This document shows positions 36,300-46,700 of a stretch of 64,000 nucleotides of DNA, in pieces. The first letter of the stretch is position 1. Each line of letters opens with the position of its first letter. This stretch comes from Hemerocallis citrina (taxonomy: Eukaryota > Streptophyta > Magnoliopsida > Asparagales > Asphodelaceae). The DNA lies in contig CM030362.1 in assembly GCA_017893485.1 (NCBI GenBank), positions 264,597,073 to 264,661,072 on the forward strand, in the 5' to 3' direction. The notes under the pieces are model-generated. The model worked only from the letters and a program-made list of their open reading frames with translations. It did no database searches and was not told the origin of the DNA. Position numbers and translations under genes: made by a program.

Positions 36300-36600
36300 G
36301 CTGGTTGAGTCATCTTTGTTGAGGCATCGGCATGTGGTGTCTGAGACACCTGGGTTTCGGAGAGATCCAAAGTTAGGCACTGAGCCGATGGTATTAACCC
36401 AAGGAGAGATCCTCAAGGTTTCATCGCCAAGGCTCGACCTCGAATACCATGGCGAGGCATGGTCCCAAGGTAGGAACATTCAGAAATTCGGTAGAGGCCC
36501 TGGGGATTGGATACCATTCCAAGAGAGAAATGCCGAGGGGGGATCATCATGTTTTTGTCACCAGTGCTCGATCTTGGATGCCATGCCGAGGAGGAAACCA
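36300..36600. repeat. Degenerate GC-rich hairpin units (array 3)
   Basis: Three or four diverged units contain GGCTCGACCTCGAATACCAT with GGCGAGG, and TTGGATGCCATGCCGAGGAG. They share the TCGG...CCGAGG core of arrays 1 and 2 but have lost regular spacing. Confidence 0.5.
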
Positions 36601-36726
36601 GGCCCCGTTAGATGCATGACATGGCACGTGTTTGCATACATCACCCGTTGAGGCATTCAAGGTGCCTAGCGAGTTGTGGCGTTGCCCGCAATAAATGCGG
36701 GAAGATGGGGAGTTCTCCTTGGTGTC

Positions 36727-36733
36727 TATAAAA
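36727..36733 (+). promoter_or_regulatory. TATA box before short ORF 36791-37021
   Basis: TATAAAA, a full consensus, is followed 58 bases later by GCGATGTCC. It lies between array 3 and the ORF, the same layout as at 3118. Confidence 0.45.
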
Positions 36734-36790
36734 CCCCTTGTCCCTAGGTGGTTGACTCATAAGTTTTTCAAACTCCGTCTTCATCTGGCG

Positions 36791-37021
36791 ATGTCCCAGC
36801 ACTCAGCAGGGCCTATATTAGGATACCTGAATAATCGTCTGTGGATTGAGGATGGTGGGGCAGTGTCTGGAGAGACTGGGCTCAGTCCCACCGGGATCCG
36901 TGTTCAGTCGGGGAATCTATTTTTGTCCCGAATTTTAAAATCTGAAGCTCTACCCCTGGGTCGTGAGGGGCGACAATGTTGCTCTATTCTTTCCCTTTGG
37001 TACTCGGTGAGGCCTTCCTAG
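36791..37021 (+). CDS. Short uncharacterised ORF in Tat 3' region (possible exon 1 of a third extra ORF)
   Basis: A 76-residue frame starts MSQHSAGPILGYLNNRLW at the first ATG after a consensus TATA box. It shows no domain I recognise and no similarity to copies 1 or 2 that I can see. It is followed by a second open frame at 37111-37413. It may be the start of a third extra ORF with introns, or a chance frame behind a promoter-like sequence. Confidence 0.25.
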   Translation: MSQHSAGPILGYLNNRLWIEDGGAVSGETGLSPTGIRVQSGNLFLSRILKSEALPLGREGRQCCSILSLWYSVRPS

Positions 37022-37110
37022 CTAGGACCCCTCAAGCTTCACAGAGGCTCAAAGAGGATTGGGGTACTCCTTCTTGGGGTCAGTAAGGGTATCCCGGATT
37101 TCGGGATCTA

Positions 37111-37413
37111 ATGTGCATAGCCGGAGCTGAGTTCAGAGAGTTTCCATCATCAGAGAACTCTCTCCACATGGAGGGCTCACCGCCGGGGCAAGGGCACGTG
37201 TACGATGCCTCTTTGCACGGTGAGTTAATCCGTTGTAGGGATCGTTGCCTTGCTCGGCCGATCGAATGCCCTTCATCATCATTGCTTTCTGTTCTCCATG
37301 AAGCCTCTTCTGCACTCGAGCCATTGGAGATGGCGATGAGCCGAGGCGCAAGGCGGTCACGAGCTGATGTTGAAGTGCGAGATGACCACACGACGTCCTA
37401 CAGTTGGCAATAG
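37111..37413 (+). CDS. Uncharacterised 100-residue ORF in Tat 3' region
   Basis: The frame starts MCIAGAEFREFPSSENSLHM and ends DVEVRDDHTTSYSWQ. It has balanced composition, with an Arg/Glu-rich second half, unlike the low-complexity frames elsewhere. No domain is recognised. A T-rich trailer with TTTTGTAGTACTT follows the stop. It may be the last exon of the transcript suggested at 36727. Antisense frames also exist over this stretch, so coding is not certain. Confidence 0.25.
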   Translation: MCIAGAEFREFPSSENSLHMEGSPPGQGHVYDASLHGELIRCRDRCLARPIECPSSSLLSVLHEASSALEPLEMAMSRGARRSRADVEVRDDHTTSYSWQ

Positions 37414-37599
37414 CTGGTACATTGTGAGACGACCAAAAGAGGGTTTAGACAGTAGTTCAATTATTTTGTAGTACTTGCCAGTTGTGGACAGGCAACTGCC
37501 TCCTTTGTAATTGTTTCCTTTTGAATGGAAAGCATTTTACCCTAACCCTTCGTTTGCACGAGTGTCGTTCGCACGTGGTTTTCAATGCGTGAACTCTTG

Positions 37600-37965
37600 G
37601 CATTAGATGCCATCCCGAGAGGATGGGTCTGAGGGGACATCAAGGATTTTTGTGCTGAGGTTCTTCGGTGTTGGACATCATCCCGAGGGGGTAACCTTAT
37701 TAAGATTTTTGGCGTTGAAGCCTTCGGCGTCGGATACTACCCCAAGGGGGATATCCTTCAGGGATTTTTGGCATTGAAGCCTTCGGCATCAAATGCCACC
37801 CCGAAGAGGATATCCTTTAGGATTTTTGGAGTTGAAGCCATTGGCGTCGGATGCCACCCTTATGGGGATATCCTTTAAGGATTTTTGGCATTGAAGCCCT
37901 CGGCATCGATGCCACCCCAAAGGGGATATCCTTCAAGGATTTTTTGCATTGAAGTTGGGCCTCGG
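37600..37965. repeat. 58-60-bp tandem array (array 4) next to integrase
   Basis: ATATCC recurs at 37751, 37810, 37868 and 37926 (59, 58 and 58 bases apart). About six units hold GATTTTTGG, GAAGCC, CTTCGGCATC and GATGCCACCCCGAAG. The unit is related in its hairpin core to array 1 but differs in length and linker. It lies just downstream of the gypsy integrase in the element's sense. Confidence 0.85.
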
Positions 37966-38114
37966 GTGCCCATTGCAAGTGTCCCAATAAGTTGAATTTG
38001 GAATGAAATTTAGATTTTTTTCATTAACTGCCGGAGGCAAGTACATGTGTCGGCCTTTGAAACCCTCATTTCAAGTGCATACCCCTAGGGGCCTTCGTAG
38101 AATTTCATCAAGTG

Positions 38115-39180
38115 TTATGCGTTCCAGGTCTTCCTAACTACCTTGCCCCCCAGGTATTTAAGTCGATAAGTGTTTGGGCAGACCACTTTAGAGACCCTAT
38201 ACGAGCACTTCCAGTTGGGTGCGAATTTCCCCTTCGTGCTTGATACGGATATCTCGAGTTGCCTGAGCACATGATCACTTTCTTTGATTGTAAAATTGTT
38301 ATATCCTCTCTTGATAGACATTTCTTCTAAGGGCCTCCCTTTCGTAAACTTCATCGTGGAGGTCCAAGTTGGCCCTGAGGCCGTCTGAGTTTGAATCCTC
38401 GTCAAAGCTCATGGCCCATGGCGATGGTAACCCGACTTCTATGAAGATTACTGCCTCGGTACCGAAGGTCAAGTTGAAAGGGGACTCGCCCGTAGGGATC
38501 ATCTTAGTCGTGCGACCATAGTATGCTGGACAGCTCGTCGACCCATAGTCCCTTGGGGGATTTGTCTAATCTCTTCTTGAGGCCATGGAGGATTTTTTGG
38601 TTGGCATTCTCGGCCTGGTCATTGGACTAGGGGTGTGAGGAGGAGGAGAACCTCTGCTGAATTCCTAGGTCTGCGCAAAATTTGCGAAAGCCCTTTCCTG
38701 CAAACCAAGTACCATTATCGGTGATGAGGATCTGAGGGATCCCGAATCGGCATATGATGTGCTTCAATAAGAATTATTGGGCCTGGTGTTCAATGATCGT
38801 GCCTAGGGGCTCCGCCTCGACCTATTTCATGAAATAGTCGATACCCATAGTGAGGAAGCCCCTTTGACCCGTACCTTTGGGGAACGGTCCGACCAAGTCC
38901 ATCCCCCAGATGGAAAATGTCAGATTGAAGAGAACATTTGGCACGGGTCACACCTCTTTACCAGGTCCCGAGCATCTTGCAGGAGGGTCGGCCAGTAATA
39001 CATGTGGTTGAGTACTTTCCTCGTAAGAGACCGCCCATGTGGCAGCTGCTGATTCCCGCATGAATTTCCTCGAGCGCATACTTGGCCTCCTCCAGTGACA
39101 GGCATCGGAGGTAGGGTCTGCCGTCGGTATTTGTGTAGGAGCACTTGAAGAGCATGTCGTCGATAATCACAAACCTCTAG
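38115..39180 (-). pseudogene. Integrase of the Tat gypsy element, decayed
   Basis: Integrase inserts the element's cDNA into chromosomes. The N-terminal part (about 39170-38930) shows MIIDDMLFKCSY, then YALEEIHAGISSCHMGG and an RKCDPCQ-like frame, the usual H2C2 zinc-binding region. The C-terminal part (about 38502-38127) shows IPTGESPFNLTFGTEAVI, then LRQLEISVSSTKGKFAPNWK, YRVSKV and KTWNA, the normal end of Tat-type polyproteins. The catalytic core between (38930-38500) is broken by frameshifts. No intact D,D-35-E set can be read in one frame. Confidence 0.8.
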
Positions 39181-39269
39181 GCCCTGACTCGGATCCTCCT
39201 AGCCTCGAAGGAGTCTTGGGGAAGTTCCCCACTTCTTAGATAGTTCAGGATCAGATCCATCCAGGTTGG

Positions 39270-39741
39270 TTACTGGGCAGGCGGGTCGAGATAGAGGACT
39301 TCGGAGTTTTCCTTGTCGATGCTTGGTCGAACAAGGACCTCTACCAGAACTATACAATCTCGATCTTCGAATGAGGAGGATGCTAATTTTGATAGGGCAT
39401 CTGCTTGACTATTCATTTCTCGAGGGATCCTGACGATGGAGGCATCCTCAAAATCGTCTAAGAGGAGCTTGACCTGGGCAAGATACTTGTCCATCCGGGT
39501 GTCGTGGGCTTGATATTCTCTGTGCACTTGATTGGTGATGAGTTGGGAGTCGCTGAAGGCTTTGACCTGTTTTGGCCCCTGCTTTTCGAGCTAGAAGGAG
39601 TTTGGCTACCAGGGCCTCGTGCTTTACCACATTGTTAAATGCCTTGAAGCTAAAGCGTAGGGAGTATTGGAAGACAAAGACGTCTGGACTGCTTAAGATG
39701 ACTTCGGCCCCGCTACCCTCTTCACTGGATGATCTGTCCAC
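39270..39741 (-). pseudogene. Second (Tat-type) RNase H domain, decayed
   Basis: The frame reads VDRSSSEEGSGAEVILSS, then FQYSLRFSFKAFNNVVKHEAL and LLLARKAG, which matches the extra RNase H of the Tat lineage (usual pattern YVDGSS...GSGAG...NNEAEYEAL). Two conserved acidic residues of NNEAEYEAL are changed to Val and Lys. The block continues as IVRIPREMNSQADALSKLASS in a shifted frame (39270-39527). Its position between RT/RNase H and integrase supports the lineage call. Confidence 0.7.
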
Positions 39742-39760
39742 GTAAAGTTTCCAGATGAGC

Positions 39761-41040
39761 TCATCTTTTGGAGTTTCGAGGACCTCTACGATGGCAAATT
39801 CTGTTATGAATTTGGCAAGTGCCTGGGGTTATGAATTCGGCGAGTGCCTGTCCCTTGATGGCCATCCTTGGCTTATAGCTGATGTCATGCTGGCTCTGCT
39901 CGATAGACCATTTGATTAAGCAGTCGGAGGTCTCAGGTTTATGGAGGGCCTGCTTTAGTGGTTGATCCGTAAGGACCTGAACGGAGTGAGCTTGAAAATA
40001 CAGACAGAGTTTTCGTGCGGCCATGACCAAGGCATAGGTAACCTTTTCCATTTTTGTGTATCAGAGTTCGGCGTCGCGGAGGATTTTGTTGACATAGTAT
40101 ATGGGCTTTAGGGCTCCGTCTTCTTCTCTGATGAGGAACGCACTGACGGCCAACTCCGAAGCTGCCAAGTAGAGGTATCACACATCGCTTGGCTCTAGCT
40201 TACTGAGGAGAGGTGGGTTGGAGAGTTACTCTTTAAGCTGATTGAAGCCGGTTGCTGAGGCTCCTCCCATTCAAAACAATTCGCCCTCCAGAGGGATTTG
40301 AAGAAAAGGAGGGACTTCTCCCCTGACCTCGAAAGGAAACGGTCGATGGCTGCAAGATGGCCAGTGAGCCTTAGTACTTCCTTGACATTCCTGGGAGGGG
40401 CCATGTCCAGGATGACCTGAATTTTCTCAGGATTAGCTTCTATCCCTCATTGGCTGACCATAAAGTCGGGGAACTTTCCTGCGGTGATGCCAAAGGCACA
40501 TTTAGAGGAGTTGAGTCTCATATTATGCATCCTCAGGATCCCAAAGGCCTTTTCCAGGTCGCTTATGTGCTCTATGCCCTGAAAGCTTTTGACAAGCATG
40601 TTATCAGCATAGACCTCCACATTCCGATCAATCTGCTAATGAGCTTCTGTTAAGTGTCACATGCATTCTTCAACCAAAAGGGCATAACCCTGTAGCAATC
40701 GAGTCCCTGATCAGTGATAAAAGCCGTCTTCAGATTGTCCGTAGGGAACATTTGAATCTGGTTATAACCGGAGTAGGCGTCCGTAAAGCTCAACGACTTG
40801 CGTTTGGAGGTAGCATCGATCAGGGCATCGATGCTGGGGAGAGGGAATGATATTTTGGGCAGGCTTTGTTGAAGTCAGTAAAGTCGATGCTCATCCTCCA
40901 TTTTCCAGTGGACTTTTTGACTAGCACGATGTTAGCCAACCACTTTGGGCAGTTGACCTCTTGGATGAACCAGGCAGAGAGGAGTTTTTCGACCTCCTCC
41001 TTCATTGCTTGTTTCCTTTCGGGGGTGAATTTTCAACATC
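39761..41040 (-). pseudogene. Reverse transcriptase and RNase H of the Tat gypsy element, decayed
   Basis: RT copies element RNA to cDNA. The fingers/palm start (about 41005-40820) reads EEVEKLLSAWFIQEV, LANIVLVKKSTGKWRMSIDF and DFNKACPK, the gypsy RT pattern. The catalytic box at 40600-40611 reads YADN, not the normal YVDD, in the context VEVYADNMLVKSF. RNase H (about 40230-39761) shows FLIREEDGALKPIYYVNK, LRDAELRY, MEKVTYALVMAARKL and LTDQPLKQAL. Several stops and frameshifts break the region. The damage and the changed catalytic Asp show it is dead. Confidence 0.85.
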
Positions 41041-41073
41041 TCTGCTGTAACAGCTTGGAGTCTGGGTGGACAA

Positions 41074-41805
41074 TCAGTCAATGCATGATGAGGTCCCTCG
41101 ATATTCCCGACATATCCGAGGGGAGTCCATGTGAACATGTCTCAATTTCGGCACATACAATAGATAATTTCCCCCTTGAGGGTAGGGGAGAGACTTGTTC
41201 ATTTTGAAGCATTTAAGGAGTTCAACCAGGGAAATTGGGACTTCCTCCAACTTATCCACAGGCTCGAAACCTATTGAACTTTGGTCCGACAGGAGCTCGT
41301 CCACTCCGAGAGGGAGGACAGTTTCGCCCACCGTGGTGGTGTAACAGACCTGAGCCGCCTTCTGATTTCCTTTGACAACCTCGACCCCAGACTTGGTTAG
41401 GAACTTCATGCGCATGTGGAAGGCTAAGGGTACCACCTGGAGGGAAGCGAGGCCGGATCGACCCAGGATGGCGTTATAGGTGGCCTTGACATCAACCACC
41501 ATGAAGTTCATCACCTCCATTCGGGAGGTCGGGGATTTTCCTGTAGTGACGTCCAGGGTAACGATTCCCTCGATCTGGACTGGTGCACCGGAAAAGCTGT
41601 AGACGGTGTACCCTGCTTGTTTCAGTCTCTCCCGAGAGTGTGTTAAGGCTTCGAAGGCTGCTAGGAATAGGATGTTCACTAAACTTTCGTTGTCGACGAG
41701 GATACGATGGACCTCGTGATTGTCGAGTTCAAGGCTGATGACCAAGGTGTCGCAGTGCGGGACCCGAATATCTTCTAGGTCTTCGTCTGAGAAAGAGACC
41801 ACCAA
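41074..41805 (-). pseudogene. Aspartic protease region of the Tat gypsy element
   Basis: A 243-residue open frame starts VVSFSDEDLEDIRVPHCD, then ILVDNESLVNILF, where Tat elements normally have VDNGSSADILF. It continues with FSGAPVQIEGIVTL and AILGRSGLASLQV. The order matches the protease domain that cleaves Gag-Pol. The active-site Gly after D-N is Glu here, which would be expected to spoil activity. It is followed by the linker to RT (EVPISLVELLKCF). It is the longest intact frame of this old element. Confidence 0.8.
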
Positions 41806-41829
41806 CCCAAGACCTCAAGGAGGGGGGCT

Positions 41830-42425
41830 ATTGTGAATGGATTTTACATCCTGGATGAAAGCTCTGTGGGAGGAGCTCGACTCTCCCCCCATGGGTCTGC
41901 CATGGACACAGTGGAGGATGGCCAGATTCTCTGTGTCCTAATGCTCGGGCTCTGGTTGTGGAAGCTTGTTTGCTCCCCGAGGGGGAAGAGAGGCTCTCGG
42001 TTCATTCGAGTGAATTTGGCGAGGTACCCTCTCCGGATGAGGGCCTCGATTTCGTCCTTCAGAGCTCGGCAGTTATCGGTGTCATGGCCATGGTTTCGAT
42101 GGAAATGGTAGTAGAACTCCGGTCTCTCTTCCTCTTGGGGTTATTGGACCGAGGAGTGCACTGAAGTATATCATCGTGCTCTATTTTCATCAGAATAGCT
42201 GACACGCTCGCATTGAGTAGAGTGAACTTATCGAACCGCGGATGCGGGGGGAGCTGCTTCTGTCCCGAGGCATCTTTTTAAGACTTCTTGGGAGGCTCGG
42301 AGTTGTTCGCCTTCCTCTTTCCTTTAGTGGGGAATCCTTTCCGACCCCCGGGGTGGAGGGCCTCTTTGGCCTGGATGTATTTCTCACTCCTGTGGAGAAG
42401 GTCGGGAAAGTTGATGGGTGGCTTC
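41830..42425 (-). pseudogene. Gag C-terminal part, Tat gypsy element
   Basis: Next to the copia junction it reads PPINFPDLLHRSEKYIQAKEAL, then Lys-rich RKGFPTKGKRK, then FDKFTLLNASVSAILMKI. About 42028-42120 reads YYHFHRNHGHDTDNCRALKDEIEALIRRG, the Tat-type knuckle with the usual first Cys changed to Tyr. Stops and frameshifts occur after that. The other half of gag lies beyond the copia insertion, from 50174, and reads directly into this half (LAKK then PPINF). Confidence 0.8.
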
Positions 42426-43696
42426 TGATGGAACTGCGATGAATCCCAGGAATACGGATTGGTGTGCGTATCGATCATAAAAGCTTAACAGATTTAATAC
42501 GTGATCTAACCCTTTATAGCGGAATCTAGGGTTCACGAATTATACCTGCGATGAGAAGAAGACGATAGTTTCTAGCAACCTGAAGCCGTCAGCGACCCCA
42601 AGATCTTCTGCACGTATTCCTTCCTCGGGTTGGACGTCGTGTGGGCAACGGTCTACCAACCTTTCTTCTCCTTGGCTGACCTCTCTTTCTCTCCTTACGT
42701 GAATCACGAATTTAGAGAAAACTTCTTACCTCTGATAATGATATGACAGCCAGAGAATAGTGGATATATATATAAGGCTACGGCAGGGACCATGAGGAGA
42801 AATTAGGGTTAGGTCTCCTAACGAATCTGGGTATCCCGTGTTCAGCCCGAACACACAACCCAGACCCATTAACAATAGCTCGGTTCACTAAGGAGCTATT
42901 GTTGCACTACCTTCCTACTCCCAAATTATATTTATGGGCTCCTTTTATTATATGCTCGTTCAGCTCTCCATGTTAAGATATCGAATGTCCGTCGATCAAA
43001 TTAAGTTACTGACAACTATATTGATCAGCATCTTTTATCCTTAAGTAGTACCACTCAACTTTATTTGTCATGTCGGATGTAATCCACCTGCAGGGTTTAC
43101 ATGACAATCCTTATGAGCTCCTTAAGGGGACATCATCAACCCGACGTATCGGGACATAGATTCCTTTTACAATCAACAGCCCATCATACATACAATGCTA
43201 TTACCCAATTCATAGAGGTTTTTGATCCATAATGAATCTCACTCTTTTATGAGTCAAAGTAATGCACACTGCATATACATGTCTGTTATTATATCTGGAT
43301 TAAGAGCATAAGCATCCATAATAACAGAGGTGTTTGTTCTCTTTTGTAGTCAGTACAAAGAGAACAACCTCAAGTGGTCCTGTTCAATACGCACAAAGTG
43401 TACTAGTGTAAACCTATAGTCAAGATAGACTAATACCAGATTACACTACAACATTTCCAATGGATTATCCAAGTCCGTCTAGGTTGTGAACTATTTATAT
43501 ATTCCATAGGGAACTGATAATATGATCTTCTGTGTGTCTCCTCACACCATATTATCAACCTTATAGAATATCAGATACTTGCATTAATATTATAATAAAC
43601 ACAATATGCAAACATATGCCCATATGATTCTCATTCAAAAAAAATAAGGAAATAAAGTTAATACAAAAGTGATGCTTTCAGTATATAACCCTAACA
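42426..43696 (-). repeat. Copia left (3') LTR
   Basis: 1271 bases. Near the U3 side on the minus strand is CCTTATATATATATCC (42757-42775), a likely TATA box. It differs from the right LTR by a missing GCGC near its start and a few substitutions. Confidence 0.95.
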
Positions 43697-43707
43697 ATCT
43701 CCCACTT
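43697..43707 (-). other. Polypurine tract, copia element
   Basis: Plus-strand ATCTCCCACTT is AAGTGGGAGAT on the minus strand, directly before the 3' LTR. A second copy of AATCTCCCACTTATA lies at 43744-43758, close to the polyprotein stop. Confidence 0.7.
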
Positions 43708-43758
43708 ATACTCAAAGCATTGCTTTTCAGTATACTGTTACAAATCTCCCACTTATAC

Positions 43759-46700
43759 TTAAAGCCATGCTACTACGCATCTGACTCCCATTCCCTCAAC
43801 ATGACTATCAAAAGCCTTAGCTGGTAAGCTCTTAGTGAAGGGATCAGCTAGGTTGTCTGCTGATGCTATCTTGATCACAGCAACTTTTCCTTTCTTTACG
43901 AAATCTCGTATCAGGTGGTACTTACGCTCAATGTGTTTACCTGTCTTATGGGCTCGTGGTTCCTTCGAATTTGCAACTGCACCACTATTATCACAATAAA
44001 GTGTAATAGCCTTAGGAAAATTAGGTACCACATCCAAGTCCAATAGTTAGTTTCTGAGCCAAACCGCTTCTTTGGCTGCCTCAGAGGCTGCCACATACTC
44101 GGCTTCCATGGTAGAATCAGCAATACATTTTTGCTTGATACTCCTCCATATAGTGGCTCCACCTCCCAAAGTAAATACATAACCTGAGGTTGATTTCCTG
44201 GAATCCCTATCTGACTGAAAATCTGAGTCTGTATACCCCAAGGCAACTAAACTATCTGCCTGGTAAACTAGCATGTAATCTTTAGTCCTTTTCAGGTACT
44301 TCAAAATATGCTTTACGGCAGTCCAGTGCTCTTGTCCCGGGTTAGACTGATATCTGCTAACCATGCCAACGGCAAAGCAGATATCTGGTCTCGTACATAG
44401 CATTGCATACATTAAGCTTCCTACTGCTGAAGCATAAGGAACTGCTTTCATGTTCTCTATCTCTTTAGGTGTCCTCGGACACTGCTCCTTTGATAGGGCA
44501 ATTCCATGCCTAAAAGGTAAGAAACCTTTCTTAGAATTTTGCATGCTAAAACGAGTTAGTATAGTATCGATATAGGAAGCTTGGGACAAGCCCAACATCC
44601 TTTTCTTGCGATCTCGTAGAACTTTGATCCCAAGGATGTGACCTACTTCTCCCAAGTCCTTCATATCAAACTGTTTGGATAACCATACCCTTACGTTAGA
44701 TAATACCTTCACATTGTTTCCAATGAGCAAGATGTCATCCACGTAAAGTACTAGGAATACCACTACGTTTCCGTCACACTTTTTGTATACACACGATTCA
44801 TCTTGACATTGATCAAATCCATAGGATTTTATCACCTGATCAAAACATATGTTCCAAGATCTGGAAGCTTGCTTAAGTCCATAAATGGACTTCTTGAGCT
44901 TACAAATAAGATGCTCTTGGCCCTTTTCAATGAACCCGTCTGGTTGCTTCATATAGATGTCTTCCTCAAGACTTCCATTAGACGTCTTGACATCCATTTG
45001 CCAAATCTCATAATCAAGATAAGATGCAATAGATAAAAGAATCCGGATAGACTTAAGCATGGCTACTGGCGAAAAGGTTTCCTCATAATCAATACCCTCT
45101 CTTTGAGTAAAACCTTTTGCAACAAGCCGAGCTTTAAAGGTTTCAACCTTACCGTCTGATCCTCTTTTTCTCTTATAGACCCACTTGCATCCAATGACTT
45201 TTACACCAATAGGTGGTTCTACAAGCTCCCAGACTTGATTAGAATCCATAGATTCTATTTCAGATATCATTGCTTTTTGCCAAGACTCTGCATTTTTATC
45301 TTGGAGTGCTTCATTGTAGGTACAGGGATCATAATCTTGTTCCTCAGGGACAAAGTCTGACGACTCTCCCAAGAACATATATCTATCAGGTTGTATCATA
45401 ACCCTCCCACTACGACGAGGCACTATCGGTTGTGGTGTAACATTTGTGACACGTTGTGCAGTTACTGGTGGTACATCCTGTTGTACTGTTGGTACTGAAG
45501 TATTTGGCGTCTCACCTCTCAGTTCTTCTAGAACAGCTCTACTTATGGGTTTATGGTTCATCACATAGTCTTACTCTAAGAATCGAGCATTGGTGCTAAC
45601 AATGACCTTTTGATCCTTAGGACTATAAAATAAACCTCCTTTCGTTCCTCTTGGATAGCCTACAAACAAGCGTACTTCTGTACGAGATTCCAACTTATCG
45701 GCTTTCCCATTCAGCACGTGTGCTGGACTACCCCAAATCCGAACATGTTTCAGACTAGGCTTACGCCCAGTCCACAGTTCTGTGGGAGTAATTGGTACTG
45801 ACTTAGAAGGAACCAAGTTCAAAATATAAGCTGCAGTTTCTAAGGCATATCCCCAAAACGAATCTGGTAAATCTGAATAACTCATCATTGATCTAACCAT
45901 CTCCATAAGAGTCCTATTCCTTCTTTCTGCTACACCATTCTGTTGGGGTGTTCCAGGTGCTGATAATTGGGATGTAATCCCAGCCTCTGACAAATAGTCC
46001 CTAAACTTCCCAAAGAGATACTCGCCACCACGATCTGAACATAATGACTTGATACATTTTCCATGACGTTTCTCCGTTTCTGCCTTGTAATCTTTGAATT
46101 TCTCAAAGCACTCAGACTTACGGCGCATCAAATAAATATATCCATACCTTGAATAATCGTCTGTAAATGTGACAAAATATTCAAAGCCACCTCTAGCCTG
46201 GACAGTCATGGGCCCACACAAATCAGAATGAACCAATTCCAACACATCTTTGGCCCTATACCCCTTTGCCTTGAAAGGTCTTTTGGTCATTTTACCTACC
46301 AAGCAGGATTCACAGACTGGTAGTGCCTCCACTTCCAATGAACTCAAAGGTCCATCTTTAACCAGTCTTTGAATCCTTCTTAGGTTAACATGCCCCAATC
46401 GCAAGTGCCAAAGATATGTTTGGTTCATACAAGAAGGTTCTTTTCTCTTATTTATGTTAGAAGACATATTATTCATTTCCATAAGTTACATCGTGGGCGA
46501 AATAGGATTAATGACATATAGATTATCAACCAATGCACCAGAACAGATAAAATGCTTATTTTTTCTAATAACAATATTGTCATTAAAATAAACTGAATAT
46601 CCATCCTTAACTAGCATGGAAATAGAAATTAAATTCCTTCTAAGTGAAGGTGCATAAAGACAATCTCTCAATGTCAAAGACTTATTTCTACCAAAAGATA

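Noticed and set aside
41833..42442. Plus-strand open frames over gag
   Set aside because: They are antisense shadows of the gypsy gag, which is recognised on the minus strand by its knuckle motif.
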